From Spirochaetaceae bacterium (GTDB lineage: Bacteria; Spirochaetota; Spirochaetia; Treponematales; Breznakiellaceae), in contig JAISOO010000183.1 of the NCBI GenBank assembly GCA_031275595.1, positions 1 through 12,703 on the forward strand: a stretch of 12,703 nucleotides of DNA, written 5' to 3'. The notes under the pieces are model-generated. The model did no database searches. It was not told the origin of the DNA and worked only from the letters and a program-made list of their open reading frames with translations. The number at the start of each line of letters is the position of its first letter. Within the stretch, counting starts at the first letter, position 1. The translations under genes were made by a program, and so were the position numbers. This document shows positions 6,595-12,096 of the stretch, one piece after another.

Positions 6595-7477
6595 ATATGA
6601 AAAAGAAGAAAAAAGCAGGGCGGACCGGCTGGTCAGATTTATTAAACGAAAAAAATATGATTTAACGGTTTCCTCCTGTGCCGTTAAGCCCGGCCGGCCT
6701 GAGTCTTTAGCGGATTGTTTTTTCGGTTCTTCCCATATTATGGCGCTTCTCTTAAAATCCCCGGCCTTTACCCCCTGGTTTGCCTTTACGGCGGGGTTTT
6801 CCCTGGGCGCCGGCCATCCCCTGCTCTGTTATTCCGCCCTTACCGAGGGGGTTCATCTTCCGCGGACGGATTATTTTATCCTGATTCGTAACGATAAGGA
6901 CCTGGACGCCTATCTCGCCGTGGAAACAGAAGCATGGGCTCAAAAAGAAGCGTACCGCCAGGCAAAGGCGGCCCTCCTGGACATGGGGATCCCTTTTAAC
7001 GAGGAATCCCTGGAGAATTGCATCCGGGAACGGAAAAACCAGGCGGTTTCCTATTTTATCAACGCGGGTTTTTCCCCCAACGCCCGGGATAAATTCGGGG
7101 TTCCCCTGTTAAACCTTGCCGCCCGGGCGGGGGACTGGAATATCGTTAAACTTTTACTCAAAGCCGGCGCATCGGTAAACCTCCAGGCGGAAGACCGGGG
7201 GACTACCGCCCTCATCGACAGTACCGCGGGAAAACACATCGACATTATGGAACTGCTGCTGGAAGCCGGGGCGGATGTGAACCTGAAAAGCAAGGACGGA
7301 CAATCGGCCCTGATCATCGCCGTCGGCTTAAATGACGAAGTTTCCACCGCGTTGTTACTTAAAGCGGGAGCAAACGCCGATGAGCCCGACAGTCTGGGGG
7401 CAAGCGCCCGGAAATATGCCATGCTTTTTAATAAGCCCGCCATGGTGGAGCTTTTTAAGACCTATGCCGGCCAATAA
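6578..7477 (+). CDS. Ankyrin-repeat protein with TIR-like N-terminal domain
   Basis: Cytoplasmic protein of 299 residues with no signal peptide. Residues 1-115 look like a TIR-fold domain. An initial strand KLLLLYE leads into the helix RADRLVRFIK. A strand and S/W block follows, HIMALLLKSPAFTPW (53-67), then a G-rich GFSLGAGHPLLCY segment, in the usual TIR_2 order. The glutamate expected a few residues after that tryptophan is not visible (WFAFTAG), so NADase activity is doubtful. Residues about 140-297 hold about five ankyrin repeats, the clearest being LLLKAGASVNLQ and LLLEAGADVNLK. These normally bind proteins. I chose ATG 6578 over ATG 6557 because the fold begins there; neither start has a strong ribosome binding site. 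The gene is followed 21 nt later by SIR2 on the same strand and is probably co-transcribed with it. The TIR assignment is by eye. Confidence 0.75.
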   Translation: MKLLLLYEKEEKSRADRLVRFIKRKKYDLTVSSCAVKPGRPESLADCFFGSSHIMALLLKSPAFTPWFAFTAGFSLGAGHPLLCYSALTEGVHLPRTDYFILIRNDKDLDAYLAVETEAWAQKEAYRQAKAALLDMGIPFNEESLENCIRERKNQAVSYFINAGFSPNARDKFGVPLLNLAARAGDWNIVKLLLKAGASVNLQAEDRGTTALIDSTAGKHIDIMELLLEAGADVNLKSKDGQSALIIAVGLNDEVSTALLLKAGANADEPDSLGASARKYAMLFNKPAMVELFKTYAGQ

Positions 7478-7498
7478 GGGCCTTTTTTGGAGTTTGTC

Positions 7499-8302
7499 AT
7501 GAATACCGCGGAAGAACTATTCGAAAAAATTTCCGGCGCCCGCCACTGTATCGCCCTGACCGGGGCGGGGATAAGTACCCTTTCGGGGATCCGGGATTTT
7601 CGGGGAAAAAACGGCCTTTATAACGAAGAAGGGACGGAAAAGATCTTTGACATTGATTATTTCAGGATAGATCCTTCTTTTTATTATAAGGCCGCGGGCT
7701 CCTTCATCTATAATATCCATGAAAAAGAACCCTCGGTGGTTCATACAACCCTTGGAATTTTAGAGCGGCGGGGCCTTCTTAAGGCGGTGATCACCCAGAA
7801 TATCGATCTGCTCCACCAAAAGGGGGGAAGCCGCCGGGTTATTGAGATCCACGGTTCCCCTTCCATCCATTACTGTCCTGCCTGCTCGGATCCCCTCGCC
7901 ATTGAGGACCTGGCCGCTTCTCCCCCAGGCGCTCCCTTTCCCCCGGGGGATTTCATGCGCTTTGAGGAGACGGCGGATCTGGTCAAGGCCGGGGAACTGC
8001 CCCGGTGCGCCCGCTGCGGCGGGGTGTTAAAACCGGCGATTACCTTTTTCGGCGAAAGCCTGCCGGTCCGGGCCCTGGAGACCGCCGAAGCCGAGGCCCG
8101 CGGGGCGGATCTCATGCTGGTTTTGGGGACCAGTTTAACGGTCTATCCCGCCGCGGCCCTTCCGGAGCTTACCCTGCGGGCGGGGGGGAATATCGTGATT
8201 GTCAACAACCAGGCCACCCCCCTGGACGGCCGGGCGCTGTTCCATTTCAACGATTTGGGAGAGGTTTTTGATGGTCTGTTTTCCCTCATTCGTACTACGT
8301 AA
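7499..8302 (+). CDS. cobB: SIR2-family NAD-dependent protein deacylase
   Basis: Sirtuin of 267 residues that removes acyl groups from lysines, using NAD+ and yielding nicotinamide and O-acyl-ADP-ribose. The NAD-binding GAGIS is at 22-26, followed by [13 protein letters not shown] is at 99-103, the catalytic His118 is in EIHGS, and a zinc site is formed by Cys126/Cys129 and Cys170/Cys173. The zinc module carries a longer-than-usual P/E-rich insertion between the cysteine pairs (131-169). [12 protein letters not shown] (208-219) completes the NAD pocket. All key residues are present, so it should be active. The start at ATG 7499 has TTGGAG 6 nt upstream; the in-frame TTG at 7487 lies inside that site. 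It sits immediately behind the TIR-like ankyrin gene. The symbol reflects family resemblance only. Confidence 0.92.
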   Translation: MNTAEELFEKISGARHCIALTGAGISTLSGIRDFRGKNGLYNEEGTEKIFDIDYFRIDPSFYYKAAGSFIYNIHEKEPSVVHTTLGILERRGLLKAVITQNIDLLHQKGGSRRVIEIHGSPSIHYCPACSDPLAIEDLAASPPGAPFPPGDFMRFEETADLVKAGELPRCARCGGVLKPAITFFGESLPVRALETAEAEARGADLMLVLGTSLTVYPAAALPELTLRAGGNIVIVNNQATPLDGRALFHFNDLGEVFDGLFSLIRTT

Positions 8303-8354
8303 AGACTAAAACACCGGACTGGTGAGTCAACTAACCAGGTTGTCGAACAAGTCT
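8303..8354. other. Cluster of short stem-loops after the SIR2 gene
   Basis: Directly after the stop codon come CACC-GGACT-GGTG (8312-8324) and CAAC-TAACCAG-GTTG (8328-8342), enclosed by a 5-bp pair AGACT (8303-8307) / AGTCT (8350-8354). An alternative stem, TTGT-CGA-ACAA (8340-8350), competes with the outer pairing. The stems are short, no T-run follows, and I do not recognise an RNA family. Confidence 0.3.
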
Positions 8355-8360
8355 AATTTC

Positions 8361-8383
8361 TCCCCAAACTGAAGTTTTGGGGA
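8361..8383. repeat. Simple hairpin repeat, copy before the barrel gene
   Basis: TCCCCAAA (8361-8368) pairs with TTTGGGGA (8376-8383) around CTGAAGT. It is a variant of the simple unit with CCCC/GGGG in place of CCC/GGG, changed on both arms. It lies 26 nt upstream of the start at 8410 and 58 nt after the SIR2 stop. No T-run follows. Confidence 0.75.
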
Positions 8384-8409
8384 AGGCTGCTCGTTATGGA
8401 GGAATTATC

Positions 8410-9234
8410 ATGGTTGTGTTACGAAAAATTCTGCTGGTTTTCGGTATCGTTTTTATAATTGTGCCGGGTCTGAGCGCCCAAAACCTGCGCGGTATGAGTC
8501 TTAACGGGGCCACCGGCCTTTATATCGTTCCCACCGGGAATATAGGCTGGGAAAGATCCGCCGGCCTGGATATGGGGTATCATGGGATCCTCAACAGGAA
8601 TTTCAACCATCTGTTTAATCTCAATATAAGTCTCTTCAGATTGATGGAAGTAAGTCTCGCCTTTGACCTCCAGGATAATAACTATTATGATGCTCAAAAT
8701 GACGACTTCATCATCGGAACCAAAATACGAATTCCCTCTTTTAACCGCGATACCTCCATTGGAATAGGCGGAAATCTGCAAATTTTGAATATCGGCGAGG
8801 AACGATTCGCGAACAGCATATTCAACCGGGCCGTGGGCGGATATTATACAGCCGGACAGATATATGGGGCGATTACCTATAGGAGTACCTTTTTAGGTTC
8901 CATGGCGGAAACTTCCATGGTGGTGGGAAAAACCTTTTATAAAGGCATGGACAGTAGTATAGATTTCGGCTTGGGTTTTGATCTGCTCCTGCTTCCCCAA
9001 TACCTGGACCGTTTTGTCCATTTTATTATTGATTTTGCCAATTTCTCCTATTCCGACAGTCCCAATCCAAAAATATCTGTCAGCCGGGGCATTTTCAACG
9101 CCGGACTACGCTTAGATCTATCCGCTATTCCCGTGTTTAATAAGTTCAAATTTACCATTGATGCCCTGATAACCGATGGGTTTGACGCGGGCCGTTCATT
9201 TAGTGTGGGAGTGGTATTTGGGGTTCCCCTCTAA
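8410..9234 (+). CDS. Exported beta-barrel-like outer membrane protein
   Basis: Protein of 274 residues with a signal peptide: basic VVLRK, a hydrophobic core ILLVFGIVFIIVPG, then a signal-peptidase I site at LSA-Q about residue 25. The mature part lacks long hydrophobic helices. It is made of alternating strands rich in Gly, Asn, Phe and Tyr (GLDMGYHGIL, LFNLNISLFRLMEVSLAFDL, VGGYYTAGQIYGAITYRS, INAGLRLDL-like and SFSVGVVFG), the pattern of a small outer-membrane barrel. I do not recognise a named family. The start at ATG 8410 has GGAGGA about 7 nt upstream. Its base composition is clearly poorer in G+C than the arginase and ALDH genes. It stands alone between two repeat-bearing intergenic regions. 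Confidence 0.7.
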   Translation: MVVLRKILLVFGIVFIIVPGLSAQNLRGMSLNGATGLYIVPTGNIGWERSAGLDMGYHGILNRNFNHLFNLNISLFRLMEVSLAFDLQDNNYYDAQNDDFIIGTKIRIPSFNRDTSIGIGGNLQILNIGEERFANSIFNRAVGGYYTAGQIYGAITYRSTFLGSMAETSMVVGKTFYKGMDSSIDFGLGFDLLLLPQYLDRFVHFIIDFANFSYSDSPNPKISVSRGIFNAGLRLDLSAIPVFNKFKFTIDALITDGFDAGRSFSVGVVFGVPL

Positions 9235-9407
9235 TATCCGGACAAGGGCGCAAGGTCCATGCCCCTCCCCGGAAATGTTTCAGATCCCGCCGCTCTGCGG
9301 CAGGGAGGCCCTCGGAACCTGTTGCTCAGGCACCTTTGGCGCACTTCATGCAAAAATTCCCGATTGCCGGGCTCCGCGAATCTTCGGTTCGAATGCGGTT
9401 TGTAGGG
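9235..9407. other. Noncoding region with short stem-loops, convergent gene ends
   Basis: No gene can be supported here between the convergent barrel and arginase genes. Short perfect stems are visible: CCGC-TCT-GCGG (9290-9300), CCTG-TTGCT-CAGG (9318-9330) and CGAA-TCTTCGG-TTCG (9377-9391). None has a T-run. GGTTCGAATGC at 9386-9396 resembles a tRNA T-loop, but no tRNA folds around it. The rest of the gap up to 9524 is repeat copy 2. Confidence 0.35.
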
Positions 9408-9507
9408 AGCATTTCCCAAAACCCGGTTGGTTTTAAGAAATACTCTTGAAAAAGCGGTCTTAAAGCCCGCTTTTCCCCATAAATCTAAGGTTGCGCTGAA
9501 GCGCAAC
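9408..9507 (-). repeat. Compound three-hairpin repeat element, copy 2 (inverted)
   Basis: Read on the minus strand it has the same order as copies 1 and 3. The first hairpin is GTTGCGC-TTCA-GCGCAAC (9490-9507), whose arms are wholly different from the other copies but still perfectly paired. Next comes the linker GCAACCTTAGATTTATGG, then the terminator-like hairpin with AAAAGCGG / CCGCTTTT core (9450-9474). Last is the third hairpin, with arms GAGCATTTC / GAAATACTC-like around AAAACCCGGTTGGTTTT (9409-9442). It lies between convergent genes, 17 nt past the arginase stop. Here alone the middle hairpin is well placed to end transcripts from both sides. Confidence 0.85.
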
Positions 9508-9524
9508 AAACTGCTGGCGGAACC

Positions 9525-10454
9525 CTAATAAATGGTGCCCCCCAGGAGGCGGCTGATGATCTCCACCGCCATCCGGGCGGTCTGGTTCCGCACATCCAAT
9601 ACGGGGTTTACCTCCACGATCTCCGCGGAACCCAGGAGCCCCGAGGCGGCCAGTTCCTCCGCCAGGAAGAGGACCTCCCGGTAGGAGAAGCCCCCGGTGA
9701 GGGGAATCCCCACCCCCGGGGCGATCATAGGGTCCAGGGCGTCCATGTCCACGCTGACATGGAGCCGGTCCACCCGGTCTTTGAAGAAGCCGGTTATCTC
9801 CCGGGTGGTCTCCGCGATCCCCCGGCGGTCCACTTCGGTCATGGTGAAGACCCGGAGCCCTGCCTCCCGCATCAGGTCCTTCTCCCCCCGGTCCAGGTCC
9901 CGGACCCCCGCCAGGACCACATGGGCTGGATCCAGCTTGGTAAAATCCCCGTGGAGGGCGGTGAGTTCCCGCCGGCCATAACCGCAGGCCGCGGCCAGGG
10001 CCATGCCGTGGATGTTCCCCGAGGGGGAGGTTTCCGGGGTGTTAAAGTCCCCGTGGGCGTCCACCCAGAGGACCCCCCAGGTCTGTCCCCGCTTCCGGTA
10101 GGCCGCCCCCAGCCCCGAAAGGCTCCCGATGGCGATAGAGTGGTCCCCCCCCAGGATCAGGGGGAAGCGGCCCTCGTCCAGAGCCTGCTCAACCCGCCGG
10201 GCCAGTTCCCCGCAGGCCGCGGCAATGGGTTCCAGGTACTTGGCGGAAGGGTCCCCCTCCGTCAGGAACTCCTGGGCCGGCACGGGGATCCCGGGGAAAC
10301 TTTCCTCGCTCTCGTGGCCTGCGTCGCTCAGGGCCTGCTTGAGCCCCGCCAGGCGTATGGCCGAGGGCCCCATATCGCTCCCCCGGCGGCTGGCCCCGAA
10401 GTCCAGGGGCAGTTCGATGACCCGGACCTTGGCATAACGGTCTCGTATTTCCAT
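9525..10454 (-). CDS. rocF: Arginase (ureohydrolase family)
   Basis: Cytoplasmic manganese enzyme of 309 residues, standard length, hydrolysing L-arginine to ornithine and urea. Metal ligands are all visible: His105 (GGDHS), Asp132, His134 and Asp136 (DAHGD), and Asp236 and Asp238 (SVDMDALDP). The loop NTPETSPSGNIHGM (138-151) and Glu281 in EVNP are typical of arginases rather than agmatinases or formimidoylglutamases, which supports the specific call. The start at ATG 10454 has a modest AGGGT site 4 nt upstream. The gene is much richer in G+C than the barrel gene on its left, has no operon partner, and is bracketed by oppositely oriented copies of the compound repeat. Transfer or element-mediated movement is possible. 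Whether the organism uses it for nitrogen or for polyamine supply cannot be told here. Confidence 0.92.
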   Translation of the reverse strand: MEIRDRYAKVRVIELPLDFGASRRGSDMGPSAIRLAGLKQALSDAGHESEESFPGIPVPAQEFLTEGDPSAKYLEPIAAACGELARRVEQALDEGRFPLILGGDHSIAIGSLSGLGAAYRKRGQTWGVLWVDAHGDFNTPETSPSGNIHGMALAAACGYGRRELTALHGDFTKLDPAHVVLAGVRDLDRGEKDLMREAGLRVFTMTEVDRRGIAETTREITGFFKDRVDRLHVSVDMDALDPMIAPGVGIPLTGGFSYREVLFLAEELAASGLLGSAEIVEVNPVLDVRNQTARMAVEIISRLLGGTIY

Positions 10455-10602
10455 AGTACCCTGATCTTACTATAAGCCCCTCAAACAGGCAACGCCGATG
10501 CCCTGTTCCGTACCCCCCGGAAATCAGGGCCGGCGCATAAATCCCCGAACCGGGGTGAAGGGGGATTGAGAGCAACCGTTCATGATATTCATTATGGGCG
10601 AG

Positions 10603-10717
10603 GCTTTCCCAAAACTTCAGTTTTTGGGAAAGCAACATTAGATTTATCGGAAAAAGCGGGCTTTAGACCGCTTTTTCAAGAGCATTTCCGAAAACCAACC
10701 GGGTTTTGGGAAATGCT
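10603..10717 (+). repeat. Compound three-hairpin repeat element, copy 3
   Basis: The clearest copy. Hairpin one is GCTTTCCCAAAA / TTTTGGGAAAGC (10603-10633), 12 bp with loop CTTCAGT. The linker is CAACATTAGATTTATCGG. Hairpin two is GAAAAAGCGG / CCGCTTTTTC (10650-10677), 10 bp with loop GCTTTAGA. Hairpin three is GAGCATTTCC then AAAACC, paired with GGTTTT then GGAAATGCTC (to 10717), about 16 bp interrupted by one G-G mismatch. Unlike copy 2 it lies between divergent gene starts, so a terminator role for either flanking gene does not fit. Confidence 0.88.
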
Positions 10718-10833
10718 CGGGCATTAGTGGCGGTTGTTCTTGTTCCATTGGATTCCCTCCCCCAAAAACCATGCCGCGATACCTCCTTTCCCATCTTTTT
10801 TATATACGCCGCCCTGCTGCCAGGACAGACAGA

Positions 10834-10860
10834 TTGACAAACACCGGGTTAGAATATAGG
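10834..10860 (+). promoter_or_regulatory. Sigma-70-like promoter for the PPC protein gene
   Basis: A perfect -35 hexamer, TTGACA (10834-10839), is followed after 15 nt by TATAGG (10855-10860). The spacing is 2 nt shorter than ideal. Transcription would start near 10867, giving a leader of about 20 nt that includes the AAAGGGG ribosome binding site before the ATG at 10888. A second TTGACA at 10872 is too close to the start codon to serve. Confidence 0.55.
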
Positions 10861-10887
10861 CTGATAACTGCTTGACAAAGGGGAAAT

Positions 10888-12096
10888 ATGACACGATCTT
10901 TACCGTTTCTTTTTTGCTGTTTTCTTATCCTGCCCGTTACCCTATACGGACAGCATCAGGTAAATCCTCTGCCGGAATTGGATAACGCCGTCAGGAACAT
11001 CGCTATTGACCTCAGTAAAAGGATCCCCGCCGCGGGGGCCCAAAAAATCGCCCTGGGCCAGTGGAGCTACCGGAATTCGATCCCGCCCCTCGGTTCTTAT
11101 TGGGCGGTCCAGCTTACCGAAGAATTGACCAATCTTCCGGGCCGGGGTTTTGTTCTGATTTCCGGCGGGCCGGCGGGAGCCGGCGGTTCCACCGGAGCCG
11201 ACATGATGATTTCCGGCGAAATCGTTGAAGTCGCCGGAATTATTCGTATTTATACCCGGCTCATCCGTACCGGCAGCAATACCATTGAAGGCAGCCTGCA
11301 CTCGGATTTTGAGGGGACCCAAAATCTTCTTGCCCTGCTTTTGAACAGGGGGGACGGAAATTCTTCTTCATCTTCCTGGGATGCCTACGAGGTTGACAGC
11401 CGGGAACATCCCGTATCGGTGGAAATAGCCGCCGCCGAAAACGGACCGCCTGTCAACCGGACGATTCACGATTCGAACGATGCGGATTATTTTCTCCTGA
11501 TACCGGATAGGGATGGGGCTTTGGTGATGGAGACCACCGGGGATATGGATACGGTTATGTATTTTTTTGACGCGGATTCGGACCGGTCCCTTGCCGAAAA
11601 CGACGACGGCGGCAGCGGCGAGAACGCCCGGATTCGGCATACGGTACGGGCCGGCGGCCGTTATATTGCCAGGATAGGAGGTTACAGCGACAGCACGGGG
11701 TCCTACGGCTTTCGCGCGTATCTTATCGAACAGATCCGGATCGATCCCGATGAATACGAAAGCGACGACGATTTTGCCTCCGCAAAAACCATAAGCATCG
11801 GAACACCCCAGCAGCACAGCTTTCATTCAGGCAGCGATGTTGACTGGGTTACCTTCGAGATACGGCAGGCCGGTCATTATACCATCCGTGCCCGGGGGAT
11901 CAATTCTTCCCGGCTTGATACTTATATTGAACTCTACGATTCAAACCGGAGTTATATGGACGAGAACGACGACGGCGGTGATGACCTGGATGCTTTCCTG
12001 CGGGTCAATCTTCAGCCCGGCGTCTATTATGTAAAGGTGGAATGTCTTGATGACGAACCCACAGCGCCCTATACGATCCTCCTGCAGGCGGAGTAA
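10888..12096 (+). CDS. Secreted FlgO/CsgG-like protein with two PPC domains
   Basis: Protein of 402 residues. Residues 1-21 form a signal peptide (hydrophobic core FLFCCFLILPVTLYG, probable cleavage before Gln22). Residues 28-153 resemble the FlgO/CsgG/LpoB-like alpha-beta domain found in many spirochaete exported proteins: LDNAVRNIAIDLSKRI, then KIALGQW, a QLTEELT helix and an ISGEIVEV strand. A Ser-rich linker (156-164) leads to two beta-sandwich PPC-like domains, about 175-280 and 290-400. Each has DADY or DVDW near its start and a repeated ENDDGG block (237-242 and 359-364) that suggests calcium binding. PPC domains usually accompany secreted proteases, yet this protein has no protease domain; the adjacent caspase-like gene may supply one. 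The start has AAAGGGG upstream. The end overlaps the caspase gene by 47 nt. The domain calls are by pattern. Confidence 0.75.
   Translation: MTRSLPFLFCCFLILPVTLYGQHQVNPLPELDNAVRNIAIDLSKRIPAAGAQKIALGQWSYRNSIPPLGSYWAVQLTEELTNLPGRGFVLISGGPAGAGGSTGADMMISGEIVEVAGIIRIYTRLIRTGSNTIEGSLHSDFEGTQNLLALLLNRGDGNSSSSSWDAYEVDSREHPVSVEIAAAENGPPVNRTIHDSNDADYFLLIPDRDGALVMETTGDMDTVMYFFDADSDRSLAENDDGGSGENARIRHTVRAGGRYIARIGGYSDSTGSYGFRAYLIEQIRIDPDEYESDDDFASAKTISIGTPQQHSFHSGSDVDWVTFEIRQAGHYTIRARGINSSRLDTYIELYDSNRSYMDENDDGGDDLDAFLRVNLQPGVYYVKVECLDDEPTAPYTILLQAE

Larger units (their letters stand above)
10455..10887. other. Divergent intergenic region with repeat copy 3 and a promoter
   Basis: No gene is supported between the arginase start (minus) and the PPC-protein start (plus). 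10455-10602 shows nothing I can assign beyond a possible TATAGT -10 box on the minus strand (complement of 10469-10474), too close to the start to be convincing. 10603-10717 is a compound repeat. 10718-10833 is unassigned and ends in a T-rich stretch, and 10834-10860 is a promoter candidate. Confidence 0.5.

Noticed and set aside
9365..9400. tRNA, from a GGTTCGAATGC T-loop-like motif
   Set aside because: The flanking 5-nt segments do not pair as a T-stem, and no anticodon or acceptor stem can be built around it.
9231..9509. Minus-strand 92-codon open frame in the gap after the barrel gene
   Set aside because: It runs through the compound repeat, has no ribosome binding site and shows no recognisable domain.
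10189..10638. Minus-strand 149-codon frame across the arginase start
   Set aside because: It is an out-of-frame shadow of the G+C-rich arginase gene, extended through repeat sequence.
1..10717. CRISPR array
   Set aside because: The repeats are palindromes at irregular distances, in both orientations and in intergenic gaps, with no regular spacers and no cas genes.
10872..10877. Second TTGACA as a -35 box
   Set aside because: Only 10 nt separate it from the start codon, leaving no room for a -10 box and ribosome binding site upstream of the gene.
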